Origin: Cytophagales bacterium
Lineage (GTDB): Bacteria; Bacteroidota; Bacteroidia; Cytophagales; Spirosomataceae
DNA: 18,226 nt
Reading direction: 5' to 3'
Assembly: GCA_028868395.1 (NCBI GenBank)
Contig: JAGWUO010000004.1
Span: forward strand, 1 to 18,226
This document shows positions 1 to 7,229 of the stretch, in pieces. The notes below the pieces were generated by a model. That model was not told the origin of the DNA, made no database searches, and was given only the letters and a program-made list of their open reading frames with translations. The translations under genes and the position numbers were made by a program. Within the stretch, counting starts at the first letter, position 1. Each line of letters begins with the position of its first letter.

Positions 1-547
1 CTAAAATTTGATCTACATACATCGCATTTTCATGCGGGTATATGTGACGAAAACCCCCAGCTAATACGGCAATGGTAGGCACATCAAATTTCAGACAGGC
101 TTTGTGTAATGCAATGTCGATTCCTCTAGCAAAACCACTCACCAGCATAACCTCATCTTTAATGGCAGTCTGAACTAGTACCTCTGTTACTTTTTTACCG
201 ACATCACTCGCATGACGCGTACCTACTACAGCCACTATGCGGTGTGCATTTAAATCTGCCTTCCCTTTCTTAAAGAGAATCAGAGGGGCATCATACAAAT
301 CCTTAATCCGCTGAGGATATTCCAAATCTTCGAAATAAAGTATTTGAATTTGATCTTCCGCGCACAAAAGCACCGTCTTTTCAGCTTCGCGTAAGGCTTC
401 CTCGGCAAAAGGTTGATAAGAAGCTAATCGGAAAATATCTGGTAGATGAGGATATAGCGAGGCGAGCTTTTTACCTTTTACAGGACCTACCTCAGGAAGA
501 TAGGTTAAGGCAATTTGGTAAACGGATAAGGGATAGGAGATTTTCAT
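1..547 (-). CDS. dprA: DNA processing protein DprA (5' part, cut by window edge)
   Basis: DprA loads RecA onto incoming single-stranded DNA during natural transformation and acts in the cytoplasm. I translated the minus strand from the ATG at 547-545 and it stays open to base 1, giving 182 codons of the N-terminal part. The Rossmann-fold signatures of the family are visible: VVGTR at about residues 107-111, SGFARGID at 137-144 (usually SGLARGID) and IYPHEN at 169-174. The first ~70 residues look like the helical N-terminal extension common in DprA. The gene lies 25 bases downstream of the MerR-type gene on the same strand, so the two are probably co-transcribed. The C-terminal part lies outside the window. 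Identification is secure; whether the organism is naturally competent cannot be judged. Confidence 0.93.
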   Translation of the reverse strand, partial: MKISYPLSVYQIALTYLPEVGPVKGKKLASLYPHLPDIFRLASYQPFAEEALREAEKTVLLCAEDQIQILYFEDLEYPQRIKDLYDAPLILFKKGKADLNAHRIVAVVGTRHASDVGKKVTEVLVQTAIKDEVMLVSGFARGIDIALHKACLKFDVPTIAVLAGGFRHIYPHENAMYVDQIL

Positions 548-572
548 CGGAGTAATTTTCCGAAACCTACGC

Positions 573-902
573 CTATTCCATCTCTAAATCAGCCTTCATC
601 CCTTGTAAAAAATCGCGAATATCAGTTAGTTGATTAATGATGTTTTGGTGTGGATTTTTTTCCTTTCCTTTGAAATTCAAGGCTTGCTTTGCCCCTTCGA
701 TAGTCAGCCCCCGTTCGTCAATCAGGCTTACCAAAACCTTGATTTTTTCAATGTCTGCTGGGGTATATTTACGAATACCTGAACCTGCACGCTTTGGTGA
801 TAAATGAGGAAATTGAGTCTCCCAATAACGAATCTTGGAAGTGTTCACCTTAAAAATGGCTGCTACCTCTGAAATTGAATAATATTGCTTGCTTAATTCC
901 AT
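573..902 (-). CDS. MerR family transcriptional regulator (small form)
   Basis: This is a 109-residue protein with an N-terminal MerR winged helix: YYSISEVAAIFKVNTSKIRYWE at residues 7-28, then a wing containing the GIRKYTPADIEKI segment. A short helical tail (about 85-109) probably dimerises. There is no effector-binding domain and no cysteine cluster, so no ligand can be proposed. I chose the ATG at 902-900 (MELSKQYYSI). The frame can be extended upstream to a TTG at 935, but the added residues are not conserved-looking and the family normally starts a few residues before the YYSI motif. It is divergent from alaS and immediately upstream of dprA. Small MerR proteins of this type are common in Bacteroidota and their targets are mostly unknown. 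Confidence 0.88.
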   Translation of the reverse strand: MELSKQYYSISEVAAIFKVNTSKIRYWETQFPHLSPKRAGSGIRKYTPADIEKIKVLVSLIDERGLTIEGAKQALNFKGKEKNPHQNIINQLTDIRDFLQGMKADLEME

Positions 903-945
903 CAATAATTTTAAACCCAAAATGGGCTTCTTCAAAAAATAGACT

Positions 946-953
946 TAATTTTG
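946..953 (+). promoter_or_regulatory. Candidate -7 promoter box for the alaS operon
   Basis: TAATTTTG matches the Bacteroidota -7 consensus TAnnTTTG and lies 66 bases before the alaS start. No good TTG/TTTG -33 element is seen at the expected distance upstream, so the call is moderate. The alaS start itself has no Shine-Dalgarno sequence, only an A-rich leader, as expected for this phylum. Confidence 0.45.
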
Positions 954-1019
954 TGATTCCATTTATCAGGACTCCTTTAGTAAAAATACAAAGGTTCCTT
1001 TCATTTTACAATAAAACGC

Positions 1020-3644
1020 ATGACCTCTTCTCAGATACGTCAACAATTTTTGGATTTCTTTCAATCAAAAGGCCATTTAATTGTTCCTTCTGCTCCTTTA
1101 GTGGCTAAAAATGACCCTACCCTATTGTTCAACAATTCTGGTATGGCGCAATTCAAAGACTTCTTTCTAGGAAACGGAACTCCGCCATCTAAAAGAATCG
1201 CAGATACGCAAAAATGTCTTCGTGTGTCAGGAAAGCATAACGATTTAGAAGATGTGGGCTTTGACACCTATCACCATACGATGTTTGAGATGTTAGGTAA
1301 CTGGTCCTTTGGCGATTACTTCAAAAAAGAAGCCTTAACCTGGTCGTGGGAATTATTGACAGAGGTATTTAAATTACCGAAAGACCGAATTTATGTTTCG
1401 GTTTTTGAGGGCGATAAAAAAGATGGTGTGCCGTTTGACCAAGAGGCATTCGATATTTGGAAGGCCATTGTGGGTGAGGATCGCATTATTTATGGTAACA
1501 AAAAAGACAATTTCTGGGAGATGGGTGAAACAGGACCTTGTGGGCCTTGCTCTGAAATCCATATTGACCTAAGAAATCAAGACGAAGTAGATAAAGTATC
1601 CGGTAAATCATTGGTAAATGCGGACCACCCTCAAGTAGTAGAGATTTGGAATAACGTATTTATGCAATTTGAGCGGATGGCTGATGGTTCATTAGTACCG
1701 CTTCCGAACAAACATGTAGATACGGGAATGGGCTTTGAGCGTCTATGTATGGCGATTCAAGGAAAGCAATCGAATTATGATACGGATGTTTTCCAGGGAA
1801 CCATTCAATACATCGCTGCAAAAAGCGGCAAGAAATACGGTGAGGAAAAATGGGCAGATATCGCTATGCGCGTTATTGCTGACCATATTCGTGCCATCGC
1901 CTTTACGATAGCAGATGGGCAATTGCCTTCGAATAATAAGGCGGGTTATGTGATTCGCCGTATTTTACGTCGTGCGGTGCGTTATGGTTATACATATTTG
2001 GACTTTAAGGAGCCTTTCTTGCACTTATTAATTCCAGGATTAGCGCAACAATTCAAAGGAGTATTTGATGAATTAATTTCGCAAGAAGCCTTTGTAGCGA
2101 AAGTGATTTACGAAGAGGAAGTTTCTTTCTTACGTACCCTATCATCTGGCTTAGTTCGTCTAGACAAATTAATGGAAGATTGCTCAGGTAAAGTGCTATC
2201 TGGGGATGACGTGTTTGAATTAAATGATACGTATGGTTTCCCAGTCGACTTAACCGCATTAATTGCTCGCGAGAAAGGCTTAGATATTGATGAACCGGGA
2301 TTTAATGCAGCACTGAAAGCACAAAAAGAGCGTTCTCGTAAAGATGCAGGCGCAAGTGCAGAGGATTGGGTCATTGTGAACGAAGGCGATGAGGTGAGCT
2401 TTATCGGATACGATTCAAACGAGACAGATACGCAAGTATTAAAATACCAAAAGATTCAAAATAAGGCGGGTGTTCAATACAAAGTGGTATTAGAAACCAC
2501 TCCATTTTATGCAGAATCAGGTGGACAAGTGGGTGATACGGGTGTTTTAACTTTCACTACTTCCGGTATTATACTTCCCGTGATTGATACGAAGAAGGAG
2601 AATGATTTGATCGTGCATATCTTATCAGATGCACGCATTGAAACAGTAGCGAGTGAACCCGTAAAGGCGAGCATTGCGACCTTACGTCGCCGTGCGATTA
2701 CACACCACCACAGTTCTACGCACTTAATGCAAGCGGCTTTACAACAAGTATTAGGTAAGCACGTAGCACAAAAAGGTAGTTTAGTAAACGAGGATTTGCT
2801 GCGATTTGACTTTTCTCACTTCCAAAAAGTGACTGACGAGGAGATTAAGCAAATCGAGCAGATTGTCAATGCCAAAATCGCAGAAAACATTCCTTTGTTA
2901 GAAGAACGTAACGTTCCAATTGCGGAGGCAAAAGACAAAGGGGCGATGGCCTTGTTTGGTGAAAAATACGGCGATTTCGTGCGTGTGATCACGTTTGACA
3001 AGAACTTCTCTGTTGAACTTTGTGGAGGAACGCACGTTCCGTCAACGGGCGAAATTGGCTTGTTTAAAATTACTTCTGAAAGTTCTGTGGCTACGGGTGT
3101 TCGCCGAATCGAGGCCATAACTTCTCAAAAGGCCTATGAATTATTAAGCGAGCAAGAGATATTATTAAGTGAGATCAATGACTTGTTGAAAGCACCGAAA
3201 GATTTAGTTAAGGCCGTTGCTAACTTAATTGAAAGCAACTCAGCCCTTCAAAAAACGGTTGCAGCTTACCAACAGAAAGAAATTTCTGGTTTGAAAAATA
3301 GCCTTTTAAAAGAAATCGTGACAGGACCAGTTAGTTCTATTATTAAACAAGTTTCCGCTCCAACGGCTGATGCCTTGAAGAATTTAGCCTTTGATTTACA
3401 AGAGAATCAAGAGAACTTGTTCGTGCTTTTAGCAGCTGAAATCGAGGGAAAAGCAAGTTTAGCGATCTCCATTTCGAAAGAATTAGTGGCAAGCAAAGGT
3501 TTAGACGCAGGTAAGATTATTCGTGAATTAGCGAAAGAAGTACAAGGTGGTGGTGGAGGTCAACCATTCCTAGCTACGGCAGGTGGCCAAAACCCAGCTG
3601 GTATTTCTACCTTATTGAGTTTAGCGCTTTCCTATATTGCCTAA
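1020..3644 (+). CDS. alaS: Alanine--tRNA ligase
   Basis: Class II aminoacyl-tRNA synthetase that charges tRNA-Ala (and tmRNA, also encoded here) with alanine and hydrolyses mischarged Ser/Gly. The 874 residues are full family length. The N-terminal catalytic core begins with the QIRQQFLDFF...GHLIVPSAPLV segment and contains the FNNSGMAQFK and GMGFERL motifs. The editing domain shows its zinc and catalytic residues: H564xxxH568 and C668xxxH672 (CGGTH). The C-terminal C-Ala domain ends with the glycine-rich GGGGGQPF segment at about 843-850. The ATG at 1020 starts the conserved N-terminus with nothing upstream in frame. The stop is followed after 5 bases by the PabB-type gene, starting a four-gene plus-strand run. 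Confidence 0.98.
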   Translation: MTSSQIRQQFLDFFQSKGHLIVPSAPLVAKNDPTLLFNNSGMAQFKDFFLGNGTPPSKRIADTQKCLRVSGKHNDLEDVGFDTYHHTMFEMLGNWSFGDYFKKEALTWSWELLTEVFKLPKDRIYVSVFEGDKKDGVPFDQEAFDIWKAIVGEDRIIYGNKKDNFWEMGETGPCGPCSEIHIDLRNQDEVDKVSGKSLVNADHPQVVEIWNNVFMQFERMADGSLVPLPNKHVDTGMGFERLCMAIQGKQSNYDTDVFQGTIQYIAAKSGKKYGEEKWADIAMRVIADHIRAIAFTIADGQLPSNNKAGYVIRRILRRAVRYGYTYLDFKEPFLHLLIPGLAQQFKGVFDELISQEAFVAKVIYEEEVSFLRTLSSGLVRLDKLMEDCSGKVLSGDDVFELNDTYGFPVDLTALIAREKGLDIDEPGFNAALKAQKERSRKDAGASAEDWVIVNEGDEVSFIGYDSNETDTQVLKYQKIQNKAGVQYKVVLETTPFYAESGGQVGDTGVLTFTTSGIILPVIDTKKENDLIVHILSDARIETVASEPVKASIATLRRRAITHHHSSTHLMQAALQQVLGKHVAQKGSLVNEDLLRFDFSHFQKVTDEEIKQIEQIVNAKIAENIPLLEERNVPIAEAKDKGAMALFGEKYGDFVRVITFDKNFSVELCGGTHVPSTGEIGLFKITSESSVATGVRRIEAITSQKAYELLSEQEILLSEINDLLKAPKDLVKAVANLIESNSALQKTVAAYQQKEISGLKNSLLKEIVTGPVSSIIKQVSAPTADALKNLAFDLQENQENLFVLLAAEIEGKASLAISISKELVASKGLDAGKIIRELAKEVQGGGGGQPFLATAGGQNPAGISTLLSLALSYIA

Positions 3645-3649
3645 ATTCC

Positions 3650-4618
3650 ATGAAATCAATCCCCTTTTCACCCTTTTCAGAGGTAGCTAAAAAGCTAGAC
3701 GTATGGGGCGAAAAGGGGATTCCTTTTGTCTTTTTAGTAGACTATTCCTTAGAAAAGGCTTGGGCAGGTCCCGAGCAAGAGGCTCATGACTTAGGTATAT
3801 TTTTTGAATTTGAAGGATCCGGTGTTCCGCCTGAACAGGTACCCTTTCAGAAATATCCTATTTCATTCGAATCGTATGCGGATAAATTTAATCAAGTCCA
3901 AGCTGGATTAAAGCGGGGGGATTCTTTTCTCCTGAATTTAACAGCAGAAACAGCCATTGAAACAACACTATCGCTTAAACAGATTTACGAAAAAGCAGAG
4001 GCAGCCTATAAGATTTTAGTAAGTAACCATTTCACCTCCTTCTCTCCGGAAACATTTGTCCGAATTCAGGGAAATGAAATAGCGTCTTTCCCTATGAAGG
4101 GCACGCTTGAAGTAAATTCAACCAATCAGGCTGCTCAACTTCAAAATGATCCCAAAGAAAAAGCAGAACATGCGACTATTGTGGATTTAATCCGGAATGA
4201 TTTGAGCAAGGTGGCTTACCCTATTCGGGTAGAAAAATACCAGTATATAGACAAGGTGAAGACAAATACGGGGGAACTTTGGCAGATGTCCTCCAAAATC
4301 ACCGGCGAATTAATCCCCGCCTTGCGTGGAAAATACGGATCTATTTTGCTGGAATTGTTACCCGCTGGATCCATTACCGGAGCACCTAAAAAAGCGACTA
4401 TGCAACTCATCAAAGAAGCAGAACAGTATGATCGGGGATTTTATACCGGAATTATGGGTAAATTTGATGGTGAGTCCTTTAATTCTGGCGTGATGATTCG
4501 ATTTATCGAAAAACAATCGGAAAATCTCGTTTTCAAAAGTGGCGGCGGCATCACCGTATTTTCTGATGTCAAAAAAGAATACGACGAATTAATCCAAAAA
4601 GTATATCTCCCCTTTTAA
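3650..4618 (+). CDS. pabB: Aminodeoxychorismate synthase component I (PabB type)
   Basis: Converts chorismate plus ammonia to 4-amino-4-deoxychorismate, the first step from chorismate to p-aminobenzoate and folate. The 322 residues cover the chorismate-binding domain with a shortened N-terminus compared with the ~450-residue E. coli enzyme. Key motifs: SPETF at 132-136, FPMKGT at 147-152, DLIRND at 179-184, LPAGSITGAPKK at 237-248 and KSGGGIT at 296-302. The lysine in PMKGT (K150) is the diagnostic difference from anthranilate and isochorismate synthases, whose motif has another residue there; it supports PabB over TrpE. The gene sits 5 bases after alaS and 1 base before the pabC-like gene, which confirms the pathway. 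The glutaminase PabA is not in the window; it may be shared with TrpG or encoded elsewhere. Confidence 0.9.
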   Translation: MKSIPFSPFSEVAKKLDVWGEKGIPFVFLVDYSLEKAWAGPEQEAHDLGIFFEFEGSGVPPEQVPFQKYPISFESYADKFNQVQAGLKRGDSFLLNLTAETAIETTLSLKQIYEKAEAAYKILVSNHFTSFSPETFVRIQGNEIASFPMKGTLEVNSTNQAAQLQNDPKEKAEHATIVDLIRNDLSKVAYPIRVEKYQYIDKVKTNTGELWQMSSKITGELIPALRGKYGSILLELLPAGSITGAPKKATMQLIKEAEQYDRGFYTGIMGKFDGESFNSGVMIRFIEKQSENLVFKSGGGITVFSDVKKEYDELIQKVYLPF

Positions 4619-4619
4619 C

Positions 4620-5219
4620 ATGTTCTCTTTCTTAGAAACCATCTGCATACAAGACGGAAAAGCGCAACATCTGGATTTCCACCAGATGCGGGTCAATGAG
4701 ACTTTTGACCAATTTTTTCCGGAATGGGAACCGTTTGATGTGGTAGACCTTATCTCAGAACAGACATTACCTACAGAAGGAACACATCGACTTCGTATCA
4801 CGTACCAAGAGGATCCAGAAACCATTGAAATCTTACCCTATACAAGAAAAGAAATCAAACGCTTTGCCTTAGTGGATACTGGCGAAATCGATTATGGCTT
4901 CAAATGGGCAGAAAGAGGCTTTTTCCAAACCTTTTTAGAGGCTCATCCAGAAGCAGATGAAGTCATTTTCGTGAAAGATGGAAAGGTGCAAGATTGTAGC
5001 ATGGCGAATTTAGCGTTTTTAAAAGACGGAATTTGGTATACGCCAGAAGATCCATTGCATTGGGGAACGACCAGGGCGAGATTGATTATCGAGGAAGAAA
5101 TAGAAGAAACTGATATTTTTGTCGAAGAATTAGCCTCCTATGAGCGCGTTTGTTTAATAAATGTATTTCGACCACTTTCGCTGGAAAATTCACTATCGGT
5201 AGCCGAATCTATTTTGTAA
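4620..5219 (+). CDS. pabC: Aminodeoxychorismate lyase-like class IV aminotransferase (short PabC form)
   Basis: Likely a PLP enzyme that splits 4-amino-4-deoxychorismate into p-aminobenzoate and pyruvate. The 199 residues belong to the aminotransferase class IV fold but are clearly shorter than E. coli PabC (269). K95 in the DYGFKWAER segment is the probable Schiff-base lysine. DCSMANLAF (125-133) corresponds to the PLP-binding ExxxSNxF motif, with Asp in place of the usual Glu. PEDPLHWGTTR (142-152) is the conserved phosphate/substrate loop. Its ATG follows the pabB stop after one base, so coupling is expected and the PabB-PabC pairing supports the assignment. A general branched-chain or D-amino-acid aminotransferase is the alternative, but is less likely given the neighbour. 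Confidence 0.82.
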   Translation: MFSFLETICIQDGKAQHLDFHQMRVNETFDQFFPEWEPFDVVDLISEQTLPTEGTHRLRITYQEDPETIEILPYTRKEIKRFALVDTGEIDYGFKWAERGFFQTFLEAHPEADEVIFVKDGKVQDCSMANLAFLKDGIWYTPEDPLHWGTTRARLIIEEEIEETDIFVEELASYERVCLINVFRPLSLENSLSVAESIL

Positions 5220-5227
5220 ATTGACAA

Positions 5228-6658
5228 ATGTCCACTGAAAAAAGTCCCAGCTTTTTATTGCACCAAAAGTTTCCTTTTGAACCCACACCCTCCCAGGCGT
5301 CGCTGTTTCAAAAGTTAAGTACTTTCGTGCTTAATAAAGATGAATGGGCACCCTTGACCTTTATCATCAAAGGATATGCGGGTACCGGAAAGACAACGGT
5401 CATTTCTACTTTGATAAAAATCTTGCCTGCTTTTGGTTATAAAACACAACTATTAGCTCCTACGGGTCGCGCAGCCAAAGTAATGGCCAATTACTCAAAG
5501 AAAAAAGCGAGCACCATTCACAAAAAAATTTACCGACAAGTTAGCAATCCACATTCAGGAGCGCTTAGTTTTCAGCGCATGAATAATTATGCCACGAACA
5601 CCGTATTTATCGTGGATGAGGCGTCGATGATTACAGATGAATCGGATTTTGGCACGAATAGTTTATTAACTGACTTAATCGAATACGTATTTACGAATCC
5701 AGAGAATGGCCATACGGGCAATAAATTAATCTTCGTTGGAGATACGGCACAGTTGCCTCCTGTAGGAAAAAGTCTCTCTCCTGCCCTTTCCAAGGACTAT
5801 ATAGCATCGGAATTCCATATGGAGGTGTTAGATCATGAGTTAACGGATGTTATGCGTCAAGATCTGGACTCTGGAATATTATACAATGCGACCGCTTTAC
5901 GGCAATTGCTTTTAGCTAATTCAACAGCCATTCAATTTAATACCAAATCCTTCAAAGATATCTTCCGGATGACTGGAGAAAAGATGGAGGATGGTATGCA
6001 TTACGCTTACAAGAAGTTTGGGAAGGAAGAAACGATTTTATTGACTAGGTCAAATAAAAGTGCAGTTCAGCTGAATGAATTCGTCCGTAGAACAATTCTG
6101 TACCAAGAAGATGAAATATCTAGTGGGGATTTACTCATGATTGTTCGCAACAACTACCATTGGTTAGACGAGGATTCACCTGCGGGATTCTTAGCCAATG
6201 GAGATTTTGTGGAGGTGATGAAAATCAAACGAGAGGAAGAAATGCATGGACAACGTTTCTTGGATGTTTCCTTGCGACTTTGTGATTATGAAGACCATCC
6301 GCCCATAGAGGCTAAAATATTATTAGAAACCTTGCATTCCGCTGAATCTGCTATGGGTAGAGAGGCGAACAAAAAGTTGTATGACTCTGTATGCGAGGAT
6401 TACGCCCATATTCCCAAGAAAAAAGAACGGACTGAAGCCATCCGAAAAGACCCTTATTTGAACGCTTTGCAAGTAAAATTCGCCTATGCCTTGACAGTTC
6501 ATAAATCACAGGGTGGACAATGGTCAGCCGTTTTTGTAGATCAAGGATACCTGAAGGAGGATCAAATAGATGCAGAATACTTACGTTGGTTGTATACTGC
6601 GATTACACGGGCAAGTCATGAAATCTTCCTAGTCAACTTTCATGAACGCTTCTTCTAG
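5228..6658 (+). CDS. RecD/Dda-like superfamily 1B DNA helicase
   Basis: ATP-dependent DNA helicase of 476 residues. Domain 1 carries Walker A GYAGTGKTT (49-57), Walker B IVDEAS (128-133) and motif III LIFVGDTAQLPPVG (167-180). The C-terminal UvrD_C_2-like domain has the AYALTVHKSQGGQW segment and ends with LRWLYTAITRAS, which carries the arginine finger. The length and lack of a long N-terminal extension resemble phage Dda or the helicase core of RecD2 rather than the RecBCD subunit. No recB or recC is adjacent. The ATG at 5228 is 8 bases after pabC, so it is probably the last gene of the alaS run. Its stop shares the bases CTAG with the stop of the convergent marR gene. Confidence 0.88.
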   Translation: MSTEKSPSFLLHQKFPFEPTPSQASLFQKLSTFVLNKDEWAPLTFIIKGYAGTGKTTVISTLIKILPAFGYKTQLLAPTGRAAKVMANYSKKKASTIHKKIYRQVSNPHSGALSFQRMNNYATNTVFIVDEASMITDESDFGTNSLLTDLIEYVFTNPENGHTGNKLIFVGDTAQLPPVGKSLSPALSKDYIASEFHMEVLDHELTDVMRQDLDSGILYNATALRQLLLANSTAIQFNTKSFKDIFRMTGEKMEDGMHYAYKKFGKEETILLTRSNKSAVQLNEFVRRTILYQEDEISSGDLLMIVRNNYHWLDEDSPAGFLANGDFVEVMKIKREEEMHGQRFLDVSLRLCDYEDHPPIEAKILLETLHSAESAMGREANKKLYDSVCEDYAHIPKKKERTEAIRKDPYLNALQVKFAYALTVHKSQGGQWSAVFVDQGYLKEDQIDAEYLRWLYTAITRASHEIFLVNFHERFF

Positions 6659-7146
6659 AGCTTAGAGTTAGCAAAAGATTCACTTTCGGAATCTAAGTAA
6701 GCTTTGGATTCATAATGAAGTAACATGGATTCCATCGCTGACCTGATTTGGTCTAATTTTTCCGTACCAATTACTTGAGACAATTCTTGATCTACCTTCA
6801 ACCGGCAATCATTTAATGCCGCCAAAAATTGCTCGCCAGCTAGCGTCGTTTGAATTAAAGTTGCGCGTAAATCCTCTGGGTGTTTCAGATTCATCAAAAA
6901 ACCTTTTTCCGCTAACTCATGTACTAATTTACTAATGGCTTGTTTCGATACATGTACTTTCTTCGAAATTTCCGCAGCAGTAATCCCCTCCTCTCTCAGA
7001 TTCATCATCACCATGATATGACCAATTTTAAAGTCATGATAGCCCATTTCTGCCAAATAATGGGAATTCAATGCTTTGATAACGCGATAAGACTTCGCGA
7101 ATAGTCTACTCAAAAATAACTCTGATTCCTCGCGGTGTTCATTCAT
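6655..7146 (-). CDS. MarR family transcriptional regulator (probable efflux repressor)
   Basis: A 163-residue MarR protein. The winged helix spans roughly residues 40-105: helices HIMVMMNLREEGITAAEI, then the recognition helix SKQAISKLVHELAEKGFL, then a wing with the conserved D92-R94 (EDLRATLIQTT). Flanking helices form the dimer interface. It is divergent from a three-gene efflux operon, with only 83 bases between the starts, and a palindrome in that gap is a good operator. By family precedent (EmrR/MprA, MarR) it would repress the pump and itself until a toxic small molecule binds. The ligand cannot be deduced. The ATG at 7146 is very close to its own -7 box, which suggests a nearly leaderless mRNA. 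Confidence 0.92.
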   Translation of the reverse strand: MNEHREESELFLSRLFAKSYRVIKALNSHYLAEMGYHDFKIGHIMVMMNLREEGITAAEISKKVHVSKQAISKLVHELAEKGFLMNLKHPEDLRATLIQTTLAGEQFLAALNDCRLKVDQELSQVIGTEKLDQIRSAMESMLLHYESKAYLDSESESFANSKL

Positions 7147-7150
7147 AACA

Positions 7151-7177
7151 CAAACTTAATACAAGAAATTTAGTCAA
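7151..7177 (-). promoter_or_regulatory. Candidate marR promoter
   Basis: Read on the minus strand, TAAGTTTG (7158-7151) matches the -7 consensus TAnnTTTG. The TTG at 7177-7175 lies 16 bases upstream and is one arm of the palindrome at 7172-7188; a second candidate TTTG is 20 bases upstream. The -7 box ends only 4 bases before the marR ATG, so transcription would start at or next to the start codon. Confidence 0.5.
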
Positions 7178-7188
7178 CCAAATTGACT
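7172..7188. promoter_or_regulatory. Probable MarR operator (palindrome)
   Basis: AGTCAACCAAATTGACT is a perfect 6+6 inverted repeat with a 5-base spacer, in the middle of the 83-base gap between divergent marR and the efflux operon. Its size fits the usual 16-20 bp MarR site. Each arm includes a TTG that sits at -33 of one of the two divergent promoters, so a bound MarR dimer would block both. Binding is inferred, not shown. Confidence 0.65.
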
Positions 7189-7212
7189 TTATTGAAAAAT
7201 AAGCTAGCTTTG
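7183..7212 (+). promoter_or_regulatory. Efflux operon promoter
   Basis: TTG at 7183-7185, 19 bases of spacer, then TAGCTTTG at 7205-7212: a close match to the Bacteroidota pattern TTG / TAnnTTTG. The start codon at 7230 would leave a leader of about a dozen bases. The -33 element lies within the right arm of the MarR-like palindrome. Confidence 0.7.
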
Positions 7213-7229
7213 TATTCAAATACATTCTT

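Noticed and set aside
903..935. Upstream TTG start for the MerR-type gene (11 extra residues)
   Set aside because: The ATG at 902 starts the protein at the usual distance from the helix-turn-helix, and the extra residues show no family likeness.
2108..2374. Antisense open frames within alaS and other genes (for example also 2816-3118 and 16048-16242)
   Set aside because: They lie wholly inside clearly conserved genes on the opposite strand, lack domains and have no promoters of their own.
3650..4618. Anthranilate or isochorismate synthase instead of PabB
   Set aside because: The PMKGT lysine and the adjacent PabC-type gene favour aminodeoxychorismate synthase; no trp or menaquinone genes are nearby.
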